Shown in pieces: positions 1-11,118 of a stretch of DNA of 64,000 bases. The translations under genes and the position numbers were made by a program. Position 1 is the first letter of the stretch. Each line of letters opens with the position of its first letter. The notes beneath the pieces are model-generated. The model made no database searches. It saw nothing but the letters and a program-made list of their open reading frames with translations, and was not told the DNA's origin. This DNA comes from Magnolia sinica (lineage: Eukaryota > Streptophyta > Magnoliopsida > Magnoliales > Magnoliaceae), in NCBI RefSeq assembly GCF_029962835.1, contig NC_080588.1:64008001-64072000 (forward strand). The letters run 5' to 3'.

Positions 1-337
1 GAGCCCTTCCAATATGGTAAATAGTCCGATTGAGACAAGTCCTTTATACCAAGTCAATCTTCTGACAACTCATCTCAGCAACTCATTCCTGAGTTATGGG
101 AAACTACTCATCCCCGGCCGGTGGCTTCTATACTCAGACCTCAGTTGTAGATAACCATTGCTCTTCTTGCGTGAGTAACAGGTTTAGATTTCCCCGCACC
201 AATACTCACGTTAACAAACCTCACGTCTCCATCTCTCATTCGTCCCTCCTCTCCTTTTTGTTTTGGAGGGACTAACTTTACTTGTATCTCCTCTGTAAAG
301 TTGCCTCATGATAGATGAAATATACAACTCTTGATTT

Positions 338-338
<1 letters not shown>

Positions 339-372
<34 letters not shown>
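339..372. repeat. (AAT)n microsatellite
   Basis: About eleven AAT units lie here, followed by a short A tract, roughly 300 bases upstream of PR-1 copy 1. Confidence 0.95.
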
Positions 373-373
<1 letters not shown>

Positions 374-456
374 CAAAAAAAAAAAAAAAACCTCACGTCT
401 CTCTCCTGCTCGTAATTGGCTAGTTTTTTCTTCTTTTTTTGCGTGTAGCCCAAAGG

Positions 457-597
457 TGACGGCAATGACTTAGACTAAGAGTGAAATTTCCAATCAGACT
501 TTTCATGGAAATAAAAAGAGCTTCGAACAGTTCCCATTAGCCTTTGGTTTTTTGTTGATTACCCATGATATTTCGTGTGTGTTTGCAGCTATAAATA
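457..597 (+). promoter_or_regulatory. Proximal promoter of PR-1 copy 1
   Basis: A TATA box (TATAAATA) sits at 590-597, 57-64 bases before the chosen ATG at 654. A TGACG core at 457-461 resembles the as-1/TGA-factor site known from salicylate-responsive PR-1 promoters. The stretch with ATCAGACTTTTC just upstream of the TATA box is shared with PR-1 copy 2, so part of the promoter was duplicated with the gene. Salicylate response is an inference from the motif and the gene family. Confidence 0.6.
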
Positions 598-653
598 ACC
601 CTCCCACAATGCTAATTTCTGCCAAGCAATCCATCCCAACAATAGCTAAAAAG

Positions 654-1145
654 ATGGCATTCTCCAGCCTTGCACTCGCTTTGATGTGTGTCATGGGTCT
701 AGCCCTGGCTCATCTTACCCAAGCCCAAAACTCCCCCCAAGACTTCCTCGCCGCTCACAATGCGGCACGCGCACAGGTCGGCGTGGGCCCCATGACATGG
801 GACCCCTCTGTGGAGGCCTTCGCTAGGAACTACGCTAATCAGCGGATTATTGCCAATTGCCAGCTTGCCCACTCAGGTGGGCCCTACGGTGAGAACATCT
901 TCGGAGGTTCCGGGGCCGAGTTCACAGCCACTGATGCTGTCAACTCGTGGGTCGGCGAGAAACAGGACTATAACTATGACACAAACACGTGTGCAAGCGG
1001 AAAGGAGTGCAGACACTACACTCAGGTAGTGTGGCGTAACTCTGTCCGACTCGGTTGTGCACGTGTGAAGTGCAACAGTGGTGCAATTTTCATCACTTGC
1101 AACTACGACCCTCGTGGCAATATCAATGGGCAAAAGCCTTACTAG
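654..1145 (+). CDS. PR1: Pathogenesis-related protein 1 (PR-1), copy 1
   Basis: Secreted CAP-superfamily defence protein of 163 residues, the usual PR-1 length. The ATG at 654 is chosen over the in-frame ATGs at 552 and 609 because the TATA box lies at 590-597 and because a typical signal peptide (about residues 1-24, ending LTQA) starts here; the mature protein then begins QNSPQDFL, the classic PR-1 start. The CAP domain follows, with [15 protein letters not shown], the His and Glu of [11 protein letters not shown], the CAP1 motif RHYTQVVW (usually GHYTQVVW, so the Gly is replaced) and the CAP2 motif [10 protein letters not shown]. Six cysteines match the three conserved disulfides. The C-terminal 11 residues, [11 protein letters not shown], fit the CAPE peptide pattern PxGNxxxxxPY after CNYD. 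PR-1 proteins bind sterols and act in the apoplast. There is no intron, as is usual. About 85% identical to the copy at 34998-35486. A polyadenylation-like AATAAA lies at 1227-1232. Confidence 0.96.
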   Translation: MAFSSLALALMCVMGLALAHLTQAQNSPQDFLAAHNAARAQVGVGPMTWDPSVEAFARNYANQRIIANCQLAHSGGPYGENIFGGSGAEFTATDAVNSWVGEKQDYNYDTNTCASGKECRHYTQVVWRNSVRLGCARVKCNSGAIFITCNYDPRGNINGQKPY

Positions 1146-2014
1146 AGCTCTATAATCCATATTATTATAATTCCAATCTTCATGTCACTCTATTAATCTT
1201 TTAGTTAAACAAGTCTGGTAATATTAAATAAATTGAAGTTTTATTTTATTGTTTCTTTATAATTACCATGAGAATGCTAAGATATTCATGGCCCATGTGA
1301 GAATGGATGGATGGTTATGATTGTCTAATTTTTAGATTGGGCCACTGTAAGATTTCCTAGTATGAACGGGAAAAAATAAGTGATGTTGATCCTACTATAT
1401 ATAATACTGTTATATTGGGCCACTGGCACAAGAACAACATCATCCAAACCGTTTGTGTAGTGTGTATCACATTGGATTAGACACGGCCATAAAATGGTTA
1501 TGATTACACGATCCTATCTGTCCAATCGCAGGATTTAAGTGATGGTGTATATTCGATAAAAGAATTCCTTGATTCAGATATATGGTTAGGATCATCTGAC
1601 CGGATTTTAGCCACTACATGTTGGTCACCAGTTGTTGAACAGTCTGGATCTGTTTGATGTCATGAGGGGGTGGCCCAATCACGCAAATCCTCTTTGAAGA
1701 TGAAGGGTCTATATTTTCCAGCATCTCCACCGTCTAGACAATCAGAACCATTGGTTTAGTGATAGAAAAACCATTAGTACAGTTGATTTGACAATCCTAG
1801 CAATCCGATTGACTAACAGATGCTTCTATTGCTCAACATTTACAAACCGTCCATTTTTAGGCTAATTATAGTCCCTTGGTATGGGACCTAACAGATCAAC
1901 GGTCATGATTGACCCAGTTGGGCCCATGATTTCCTGAAGCGGATTGGCTGGTGTACCACACAGCAGCTGTATAGCTGGTGCAGGTACGTGTCGTGCGACG
2001 AGCGCTGACGCTCC
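1146..2014. other. PR-1 copy 1 downstream region, no gene seen
   Basis: The first part is the 3' UTR and flank. The stretch around 1415-1480 (GGGCCAC, then CCGTTTGTGTAGTGTGTATCAC) is also found behind PR-1 copy 2 near 35944-36005, so the duplication unit extends at least 300 bases past the gene. I see no convincing coding region or element in the rest. Confidence 0.6.
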
Positions 2015-2300
2015 TCGAGCTCCGGGTTGTACGAACGGTTCAAAGGAGATCAAAGTTACATAGGCCCCACAATGATGTATTTATTATATCCACACTGTTC
2101 ATCCATTTTTTGAGATCATTTTAGATTAACTATACAAAAAATGAATCATATTCAAAGATCAACCCAACCACACCACAAATAGCAGTAGAGATAATGATTT
2201 TTACTGTTAAAAATTTCTTAGGGCCAAACATAAAGTTTGTTTTCCATCCAATATGTTCATAAGGTCACAAAAACCTAGATGAAGGGGTTTCAATTGGGAC
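2015..2300. mobile_element. Left half of a palindromic MITE (GGGCCCCAC family)
   Basis: The stretch starts GAGCTCCGGGTTGTACGAAC and runs through the usual GGCCCCACAATGATGTA core. It shows only the left half of the family consensus; the right half found near 3366-3566 has the matching inverted end and may be the same element split by later insertions. Confidence 0.6.
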
Positions 2301-2410
2301 TAATGTTATTATTTTGAAAAGAGATGACACGGTTAGATCTAGTTTAGAGGATTTGTTTTTTATTTTTAATATCAAATTTATAAACTAATTTTTAAATGTT
2401 CCTAATTTGT

Positions 2411-3010
2411 ACAATTTGACTGGTCAGGGAAAATGCTAAGTTGCTAAAAAAAAAAAAAAAATCATAAATAAAGTGTTTTAGGAAGAACCGAAGCTGTATG
2501 CATGCACTTTTTTGAATGCGCTAGACTTCTAAGAAGTTACCCACCATTTAAGAAATGGTGGTGACACTTCAACCTTATGCATGGCATCTGTAAGGCAATC
2601 AGGAACATCCAGTTCGGTGACCCAACATGCATGGAGCATCAACCAGTAAATATACGAAGATGATGACAGGAATATATTTTTACCTACGGAGTTTGGACTA
2701 TGAAAATCTAATTCTCCATTTGATAGCCATCAATTGGATGGTTAAAGGTCGTTTAATCCATGTGACTTTAGATATTTTCTCCATCCACAACTTTTCCCAC
2801 GCTTTAGATGGTTTGGATAGCTTTACATGAGTGCCACATGTGATTAAGACGAGTCAAAATGGTGGTGAACCAACAAAGGGCTCTCACGCATTCTAATTTT
2901 TGGTATAGTTGGATATTCCAAGCATCTCTTACGGGGAACTCACGTGATAATGGTCACCATAGCACGTGAAACACACGATAAAAGATGGGGAGGGAGGGAG
3001 CGTGCGTTAC
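2411..3010. repeat. Segmental duplication block A, first part
   Basis: About 600 bases from TTGACTGGTCAGGGAAAATG to AAGATGGGGAGGGAGGGAG recur at 14161-14766 in the same orientation with only scattered substitutions and small indels. No gene is visible. It is the upstream end of the collinear A/B duplication. Confidence 0.85.
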
Positions 3011-3147
3011 ACTCGAAACGGCTCGTTTGGATTATAGGTTATTTTACACAAATTAACTACTTATCCCACGGGTAGCTTATCTTGGTTCCACATATTTAAC
3101 CAACAAATATACTGAGTGTATAGTCCAAATGGAATAGCATCCTCTCT

Positions 3148-3365
3148 TAGTTAAAACTAGGCATCGGACCAAGTCGGATCGAATTGGGTCCAACCCGATC
3201 CGGTCCGAAATGCAAGTAGTCTGACCTGAATCCGATTCGATCCGGGACAGAGTTAGGGAGATCTGGCTCGATCGGACCCGATGCGCAGTTGACCTGACCC
3301 GACCCGAGTCCGACTCGGCCAGGGAAACCGAGTCAAATCGGGTTTGGCACGATTCGGATAAAAAA
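3148..3365. repeat. GC-rich GGATCGGGTC-type degenerate repeat
   Basis: Short degenerate units of GATCCGACCCGA/GGGTCGGATC dominate. The same low-complexity sequence occurs at 4735-4930 and in the arms of the element at 27739-28511, so it is probably part of a dispersed non-autonomous element. No clear terminal repeats were found here. Confidence 0.6.
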
Positions 3366-4085
3366 ATTTAACAATGAAAATCATTATCCTCGTTGTTATT
3401 TTTGGTGTGGTCTATTTGACCTTTAAATATGATTCAACTTTTTTTCAAATGATCTAAAATGATCACCAAGATTGAATAAACGGTATGGATATAATAAATA
3501 CATCATTGTGGGGCCCATGTAATTTTGATCTCATTTGAGCCGTTCATACAACTCAGAGCTTGAGGCGCAGACTCCATTGGCCTTTGCACAACACGTGGTG
3601 TAGACTTGCTGGGCACGAAAGCACAGCGGCTTGCTTAACAAGAAACCACTGCGACACGCTTCACAGTGCATTGCACTGTATTGACAGTAGCAAGTTCTGT
3701 GAATTTGATCATGGGGTATATGTTGTATCCAAACCATCCATGCATTTTACAAGCTCGTCCTAATGTTTGAGACGAAAAATGAGACAGATCTAAGTATCAA
3801 ATGGACCACGTGAATTGTTTAAGGTGAAAATCATTATCTCTCATGCTATTTGTAGTGTGGTCCAGATGATCTTTGGATATTATTCGTTTTTTGGATAATG
3901 CTCTAGAATGATCTCTAAAAATATATAAACGGTACAGATATAATAATACATCACTATGGGGCCCATATAACTTTGATCTCCTTTGAACCGTTCGTACAAA
4001 CCGGAGCTCAAGGAGTGTCAGAGACGTCATTTCGTCTTCCCAGGACTCGGATTTCCTGCGAAAGTCTTTCGCAGGTGCGCAATTA
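3366..4085. mobile_element. Two partial palindromic MITEs
   Basis: A right half (3366-3566) and a second, more complete but internally shortened copy (about 3710-4030) of the GGGGCCCAY family. Both end with TTTGATCTC and an inverted GAACCGTTC-type tail. The segment between them (3567-3709) has no recognisable content. Confidence 0.6.
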
Positions 4086-4089
4086 TTCC

Positions 4090-4585
4090 GGATGGGACCC
4101 ACTATGATGTTCGTGAGAAATCAAACCTGTCTATCCGTTTTTAGATCTCATTTTAGGACACTAGAGAAAAAAATAAGGTGGATCCAAAACTCAAATGGGC
4201 CACAAGAGATGAAAAAGTGGGGATTTATTTTTTACCGTTGAGATATTTATATGGCCATCAAAGTTTTGTATTAATCTAAGTTTTTAGTGTTTTCACTTCA
4301 TCCCAATAAAAATGACCTTATAAGCAGTTTGGATGGCATATAAACATCAAGTCAGATCCTATGAAGGTTTCAACGGTAGGAATTCCTTTTCCCACTATTT
4401 CATCTTGTATGGCCCAATCGAGTTTTGGATCCTCCTAATTTTTTGGCGTTTCTGTTTGATCAGATCTTTCACTTTGACGGAAGCTTTTAGACCTAGCAAA
4501 AATCTGACGCCACATATTCTAAAATGAGCTCAAAAAAAGGATGGACAGGTTAGATTTCTCGTAAACATCATGGTGGACCACACCT
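4090..4585. mobile_element. Palindromic MITE, near full length
   Basis: The left end GGGACCCACTATGATGTTCG is mirrored at the right end by AACATCATGGTGGACC; the AGAAATC and GATTTCT tracts are also inverted. About 495 bp, matching the size of the family. Confidence 0.7.
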
Positions 4586-4599
4586 TACATCCCAGCACA

Positions 4600-5278
4600 G
4601 GAACTTCCTGAGAAAGCCTTCCGGGTCGTCTCTCCGTCTTCGCACGACACGTACCTACAGCAGCTTATATAGCTGGTGTGTAATGAGTAAACTCTAATGG
4701 GCCCCACCACGAATACATGTGGTTTATCCACCCCGAATCGGGGTCGGGTCGGATCGGACCCATTCAGATCGGGTTTTGGGTCGGGTCGGTCCGGATTAGC
4801 CACGACCCAAACTCGATTCGTAAACCATTTGGATCTGGATGGTCCAACTCGACCCGCACCGATCCAAGCTGTCGGTTCGGGTAGGATCGGGTCGGGTCAG
4901 GTCAGATCCACCGGATCGGGTAAGATATGTCCAGCTATACTCTTAGTTCAACAAACAAGTGTCTATGAATGGTAGAGCCCTTTCCCCACTGTACACGTAG
5001 CAGGGTGAATTATCACTAGGGAATCTGGACCATCCGTTAGTTGACCCTACTATGTGACTTATCATAGAGATGGAAGAAGATACAAATGATGAACGACTGA
5101 CATTTAGCATGGGAAGGTAAAGAAAATTGATGTAGTTATGATTTTTGGAAAATGGACCATCCATAATGCGTTATGCACGATGAACCAATCTGATCAATGC
5201 ATCGCCTTATCACGTTTACTGTGGCGAGATGGCTCTACCGTATTTTGGTTTCAAGCGATGGAACGTATCATCTCTAGT
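4600..5278. other. Intergenic, GC-rich degenerate repeat at 4735-4935
   Basis: 4735-4935 is another block of GGGTCGGATCGGACC-like units. The remainder carries no gene, RNA or element that I can recognise. Confidence 0.5.
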
Positions 5279-5586
5279 TAGGGTTGTACATCGAGCCGAG
5301 TCGAGTCGATGTGGGCCAAGATTGGTTTGAGTCATCCATGCTCTACTCGAGTTCGGGCTAGAGCTTATCATTGGAGCTTGGCTTGTTTGTCAAATCTTTT
5401 GAGTCGAGCTAGTAGATCGAGTCAAAGTGAGCTTATCTCGAATCGAGTCGAGCCTGCTCTCAACCTGACCCAACTCAACACCTAACCCAACACCCAACCT
5501 ACACCCAACTCAACCCAGCAACCTGACCCAACTACTTAACTCAACTGACTCAACCCGCATCCAACCCAACTCCAAAATCAAATATT

Positions 5587-5642
<56 letters not shown>

Positions 5643-5805
5643 GAGCTCTGAGTTTTGAGTTTAGTTGAATCAAAATATCGAACTCAGCTCTTTTTCAAAG
5701 CAAGCTGAATTATATAAGGCTGGGCTTGCTCGAATAGTTGTTACAGCTGAGTCATGCCAAGCTAGATCGAGTGGGCCCAGCTAGCTTCGCTCATGTACCG
5801 CCTTA
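5279..5805. mobile_element. hAT-like non-autonomous element with (AT)n core
   Basis: The left end TAGGGTTGTACATCGAGC is mirrored by the right end, which reads TAAGGCGGTACATGAGCG in reverse complement. The body is full of TCGAGTCGAGC-like units and holds a 52-base (AT)n run at 5588-5640. I could not find a convincing 8-bp target duplication. A related 5' end lies at 25218. Confidence 0.6.
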
Positions 5806-6390
5806 CCTCGGCTTAAAAGCTGAAGGGATAAGAGGCGGCCGGAAGGCGTGAATGACGGCCACGGACTCACAGGAGTAAGACTGGGGGTTGACGTGACCAA
5901 GTTTTGTCAGGTTTTTCGTGAAGCCCACCTCTATGTCTGTTGTATATCCATACCGTCCATCCGTTTTTCCAGCTCATTTTACGAGAGAAAAAGAAAAATG
6001 AAGCAGATCCAAATCTGATATGGACCACACCATAAGAAGCAGTGATCATTGAACGCCTACCATTAAAACTTCCTAGCGTCCAACGTAATTTTATTTCCAT
6101 CCAACCCGTTGATGATGTCATAAAGATCTTGACCAAGTGAAAAACAATTATAATCTTGACCCAAAACTTGTTAATGGTCTATCACCACCGTTTCCTGTGA
6201 TGTGGTCCAAATGAGACATGTATCTGATTCATTTTTATGTCTAGGACCTTAAATTATCTAGAAAAACGGATGGACGGCGTGGATATACAACAAATACATC
6301 TCTAGGTGGGCCCTATGGAAGAGACTTCACGGAACTCGGTCTGGTACCGAACTGACTGAATCCGCGCCTCGCAAGACTGACGTGGGTCGT
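5806..6390. repeat. Segmental duplication block A, second part, containing a MITE
   Basis: From GGCTTAAAAGCTGA to GCGCCTCGCAAGACTGACG this block matches 15020-15590 in the same orientation. It contains a GGGCCCAC-family MITE at about 5915-6325 whose two ends (GAAGCCCACCTCTATGT and its mirror) are both present in each copy, so that MITE was there before the duplication. Confidence 0.8.
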
Positions 6391-7390
6391 TGCCTTGTCG
6401 AAGAGGAAGGCTATTTGCAGTCGCGGCTTCGTACAACCAACCCACGCACCCTGCCAACGTGGCACACATGTAAGATATCTGGGATTGTAATCCAAGCAGA
6501 CCCCTTCTGTGGATGACCCATACATAAAAAAAAAAAAATCTCAGATATTGAAAGATCCTACCCACCGAATTTTTTTCTTTCACCAGTAGAATGTAGGCCG
6601 TTATTGTATTCCTCTTAACCGTCTATCTGTTGTCTAGAAATACAAAGGTTACGATTGACTCATCGAGGAGAGGAAATTACTGGCGAATAGACCATCATCA
6701 TTGGACTACAATGGGCTAACGGTCTGGATTAAAGTAAATGTGATCCACTTGTCAGAACAAAAAACCCGTGTATCTTGCGCATAGATGCGGATCGCGTTTC
6801 ACATGATCCCTTAACGTATGGGGCCCGGAATCGTCTGCAACACCTGTTAGACGCAGCGCGTATAACAAACGTGGCCCGTTGTATTTTACGTGGGAGATCC
6901 ATTCCGTCCATCACGTTCGCCACACAATGGTAGGCTACGGTAGAAAAAAATTTCCAGATCCGCAACTCAGATGGTCCACACATGGGGAGAGGACGCCAAC
7001 CATAGGTATATCCGGAGCTACCGTCAAGTATATAATTCCATCCAATCTGTTTATCAGATGGGCCTCACAACGATTAACGGAGACTCTAAAAATTGGTATC
7101 ATCTAAAATGTAGGCGGATCACACCGTGTGAACTTGGAGATTTTAGTGGTGATTTTACATTTTTCCCGTGGCTTGGTCCACCTGAGTTTTGGATGATTTT
7201 TTTGGGTTGTACAGTGAATGCAGAAAAGGTCACATTCTAGACGGATTTGATGTTACACTCACAGCACGGTGGGCCCACATAACTCTCGCGTTTTACGGCG
7301 GTGGACCGCAATTGTTGAAGAGGATACAGGTCCAAGATATCCGTAGACAATCTACAGCCATGAATTGCGGGATGGGCATGTTAACTCGTG

Positions 7391-8471
7391 GGACGCGGAT
7401 TAGATAATGACAGGTTGAGTAGCGAGACTGCTGCTAAAGTGGAAACGGATTGGCTACTCCCCCTGACACCATCCCCGTGGCTGGTGGTCGGTGCTCCGTG
7501 GGCCCCACCATGATGTATCTATTTCATCCATTCAGTTCATACATTTTTATAGATTATTTTAGTGCTTGATACTAAAAATTATATGGATATAAATCTCAGG
7601 TGGACCACACCACATGAAAACAATAGAGATTGGATATCCACCATTAAAATATTCCTAAGGCCTAATGTACTGTTTATTTGACATCCAATCTGTTGATCAG
7701 GTCATACAGGCCCGGATGAAGGGAAAAAACAAAAATCAGCTCGATCCAAAACTTTTATGGCCCCCAAAATGTTTTTAATGGTCGAAGCTTATTTAACACT
7801 GTTTCCTGCAATGTGGTCCCCTTGAGATTGGAATATAACTAGTTTTTGGTCTCATACTTTAAAATGATCTGTAAAAATAGATGTACGGAATGGATGAAAC
7901 ACATACATCATACTGGGGTCCACATAGCACCGACCACCAGCCATTGGCTGGTGTCAGGGGGAGTAGCCAATCCGTTTCCTGCTAAAGGACGTTACCACGT
8001 TTTGTGGGACCCAAAATGATGAATGTGTTGTATCCACGCGATCCATCCATTTGGAGAGATACTTATATGACATGGGATAAGAATGAGTCGGATCTAAATC
8101 TGGAGTAGACCTACGCCCCACCGTTGAAACCTTCACCAAGGTCTACTATGATATTTATTTGTGATCCAACGTGTTCATAAGTTAAGACAGACATGAGAGA
8201 AGGGAAAGCACAAATTTCAGATTGATCGAAAACTTTTTTGGCCCTTAGAAATTTTTAATGGTGGGTGTCACTCTCTCCACTATTTTCTGTGGTGGGGTCC
8301 AAAATAGCTTAGGATCTGACTCATTCTTTGGGTAATACCCTAAATTGATATCTCCAAATGGATGAACGGTGTGGATACAACACATACATCATGTTGGGTC
8401 CTAGAGAACTTGCTGACGTCACTTCAGTAGCGAGTCTCGCTGCTCAAACTGTCAGCGCCTAATCTGCGTCC
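7391..8471. mobile_element. MULE-like MITE, outer element of a nested pair
   Basis: Ends GGACGCGGATTAG and, inverted, CTAATCTGCGTCC, followed by mirrored GAGTAGCGAGACT. Flanking 9-mers TAACTCGTG (7382-7390) and TGATTCGTG (8472-8480) match at 7 of 9, consistent with a Mutator-type 9-bp target duplication. Without the inner insertion the element is about 533 bp. The paralogous copy at 22395-23003 lacks the inner insertion. Confidence 0.75.
7441..7979. mobile_element. MULE-like MITE, inner element of a nested pair
   Basis: A 539-bp near-palindrome with ends GGAAACGGATTGGCTACTCC and its mirror, and arms that continue through GGCTGGTGGTCGGTGCT and GGGCCCCACCATGATG. The flanks TGCTAAAGT (7432-7440) and TGCTAAAGG (7980-7988) match at 8 of 9. 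It sits inside the element 7391-8471. Long inverted repeats plus a 9-bp duplication are the known signature of Mutator-like elements; no transposase is encoded. Confidence 0.85.
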
Positions 8472-8544
8472 TGATTCGTGAGGACTATCCCCGTCCTGAC
8501 TCGTGAGAACTGGTGCGCAGCTGGGCATTATGCAACGGGAGGTA

Positions 8545-8850
8545 TGCTCACCTTTGTGCCTGCGCACGTGTGCACATTTTCACACATGTCACAAGCCTAA
8601 AATCCGAACGGTCCATGTGATGTTGCACTCCATGAAATTTCCATGGACCAATTTTCACCCTGATCCAAAACTTTAGTGGGCCATAGAAAAGAGAAATGCA
8701 AATTAAAAATATTACTTTATTTTCCACGGTCCACCAAAGTTTTAAATCAGGGTAAATGTTGGACCATGGGTGTTTCATGCGGTTCTACGTCACGTGGATC
8801 GTTCAGAATTTTGGACTCACATCACATGTGATGAGTAATCAAACATGTGT
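8545..8850. mobile_element. MITE of the ATGCTCACC family
   Basis: Begins GGTATGCTCACC and carries the ACGTGTGCAC / AATCCGAACGGTCCATGTGA core; the second half mirrors the first (TCACGTGGATCGTTCAGAATTT). The same family occurs at 23615-23945 and, best preserved, at 32255-32616. Confidence 0.65.
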
Positions 8851-8924
8851 CTACGTAATCATCTGCATGTCATCTTTGGAGCTGATTAAGTGCGGCGGAC
8901 CTTACCCAAGACGGTGCAGGGGTG

Positions 8925-9440
8925 CAGTCCTTACCGTAGGGCCCACCTTGATGTATGTATTCTTTATCCACGCCGTCCATCAAATTTGCTAAATCATTTA
9001 AGTGAATGAGCTCAAAAATGAAGTAGAACGAACGTTGTATAAGAAACAGTGATTGATTAACTATTTATTGGCCACAAAAGTTTTGGACCAGGCTGATATT
9101 TGTTTTATCCTTTCATCCAGGTTTATGTGGCCTTGTCAATGGGTTGGATGGCAAATAAACATCGCAGAAACCTTAAGTTTGTCTGAGGGCGGCTACGAAG
9201 CTTTTAATGATGAGGCGTTCACTCGCTATTTTTTTCATCTAGTATGGTCCACCTAAGATTTGGATCTTCTTCGTTTCTAAGGCCATACCCTACAATGATA
9301 TGAAAAAACAAATGAATAGAATAGACATGAATTACATATATCAAGGTAGGCCATACGGTACGGGAGGCAAACAAATGAATAACATGGATATGTATTACAT
9401 GTATTGACGTAGGCCACACGGTAAGGGACGCACACTAGTC
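8925..9440. mobile_element. Palindromic MITE (GGGCCCACC family)
   Basis: The left end GTAGGGCCCACCTTGATGTA has a mirrored right end TATCAAGGTAGGCCATACGG at about 9340-9360, and a second, partly duplicated right end follows at 9395-9430. The paralogous copy in block B is at about 24080-24590. Confidence 0.65.
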
Positions 9441-10383
9441 TTAACTATGGTAGAGTCCTGAAGTTGGCAGTGAAAATTAATTAAAATAACTCTCAATGAT
9501 AATGATAAAGTAACGGTGGCATTGACATCACAATTTTAATTTATATACTTTTTTGTTCCCTAGATATTTTTTTTGGCTTTTCAAAGGACAAAAATGTCCT
9601 TTCATCCATTGTTCCTTTGCACCACTTAAGAATGGGATGTGGGCCCACTAAATTAATGATTGGGGCCACCCTTGGGCCAATCAGATTCGTTTTCTTTTAT
9701 CGGATGACCATGAATTCACAATTTGGTCATTTTAAAAAATAAATTGGACATGTTTGTAGCCCATAAGTATATGAATGATGTGAGTTAATTTCAAATTATT
9801 TCCTCTAGTGTGGTCCATCCACAATGAGTTTTGCCCTCAAATTTGAGCAGGTAATATGAAATGAAAATCCCTTTCATGTGGACAGCTTAGATATGCTAAA
9901 AGAATATCTAGTAAGCCCTACACAAGATTTGGGATGAGTTCAATAGGTAAGTCCCTTATGTGAGAAGACCATTTGGCATTTTCTTTCTTTCTTCTTTATT
10001 TTTTTCACGACAAGGGGACCATGTAGCCGCAAGGACCATTGCCACCTATGTGGGATCCACTTTAGCAAGCTTTCGACATCATTCCCTCCAATTTACTGAG
10101 CTTTTAAGTTTTTTTTTTTTACGCCACACTCTTCGACGTATAAGTCATGTCGGCCAAATGTAAGTTTAGATTAGGATAATAATGGCTTTTGTATGTTTTT
10201 TTTATCGTTATCAATGATGGGGGTTTGTGAAAGGGAGGATGATATAGTGGTTCATTTTATAATTATTATTTTTATTTATCTTTTTATAAGTATGAATAGT
10301 GAGAGTTTGTGAAAGTGATAGATTTTTTAACAAAAAAATGTTGCAATTGATAAATGTGATGAATGTTGAAATTGATAAATGTT
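9441..10383. other. Spacer, duplicated up to 10075, no gene seen
   Basis: 9441-10075 has a close copy at about 24600-25217. The AT-rich remainder up to 10383 shows no recognisable gene or element. Confidence 0.5.
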
Positions 10384-11118
10384 GCCCAAAAGTGAGCCCA
10401 AAGTTATTGTGGATCACCTATACTCACCGTGAATTGCCGATACTCAATATGAATCGATAGTCCCACGAAAGCGGTTATAACTCCTTCATTACATGTCCGA
10501 TTTGAGTGATCTTATACTCATTTAAAATGTAATTTGATGAAATTTCAAATAGATTTAGAATCACCTCATTTAGACATAATTTGATTGCCCGAAAATGTGC
10601 CCAATTTTATTATGGATCGTCGATACTCACTATGGATCGCCGATACTCACCATGGATCGTAGGTCCAACGAAAACAATCATAACTCCCCCGTTACATGTG
10701 TAATTTTCATGATCTTATACTCGTTGGAAAGATAATTTGATGAGCTTTAAAATGGCTTTAGAATCACCTAATTTGAACACTATTTGATTATGTAAAAGTA
10801 AGCCCAAAGTTAATATGGATCACCGATACTTACTATGAATTGCAAATCCCACAAAAGTGGTCATAACTCACTCATTACATGTCCAATTTGAGAGATCTTA
10901 TACTTGTTGATAAGGTAATTTGATAAAATTTTAAATGGATTTAGAATCACCTCATTTGGGAACCATTTAATTGTTTAAAATTGAGCCCAAAGTTTTTATG
11001 GATCGCCAATACTCACTGTGAATCGCTGGTACTCACTATGGATCGTCGGTCCAATAAAAATGATCATAGCTCCCTCATTACATATATGATTTGGGTATTA
11101 TATTTGTATTGCGGAATT
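10384..11118. repeat. Tandem array, about 180-205 bp period
   Basis: Four units start near 10384, 10583, 10792 and 10975, each with GCCCAA(A/T)(G/T)TT, then TGGATCNCCGATACTCACTAT, TCATAACTCC, ATTACATGTCC and TTTAGAATCACCTCATTT. The last unit breaks off at the retrotransposon LTR that begins near 11119. Satellite-like but short; no coding content. Confidence 0.85.

Larger units (their letters stand above)
6410..10075. repeat. Segmental duplication block A, main part
   Basis: Collinear with 21357-25217 from GCAGTCGCGGCTTCGTACAA to the GCGAGCTTCCGG region; the first 1.1 kb also matches 28595-29640. The copies differ by point changes and by whole-element presence or absence: the MITE at 7441-7979 is only in A, and the one at 23042-23605 only in B. 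No gene is visible. Confidence 0.88.

Noticed and set aside
552-653. 34-codon upstream extension of PR-1 copy 1 (also 34899-34997 for copy 2)
   Set aside because: The TATA box lies inside the extension, so it cannot be transcribed in the main mRNA; the signal peptide starts at the downstream ATG.
873-1160. Open frame antisense to PR-1 copy 1 (and the similar one at 35286-35501)
   Set aside because: Shadow of the strongly supported PR-1 coding strand.
4697-4975. 92-codon frame, and the opposite-strand frame 4585-4803
   Set aside because: It lies in GGGTCGGATCGG-type low-complexity repeat; the product is repetitive and resembles nothing.
10384-11118. CRISPR-like regular repeats
   Set aside because: A plant nuclear sequence; the units are long tandem repeats without unique spacers.
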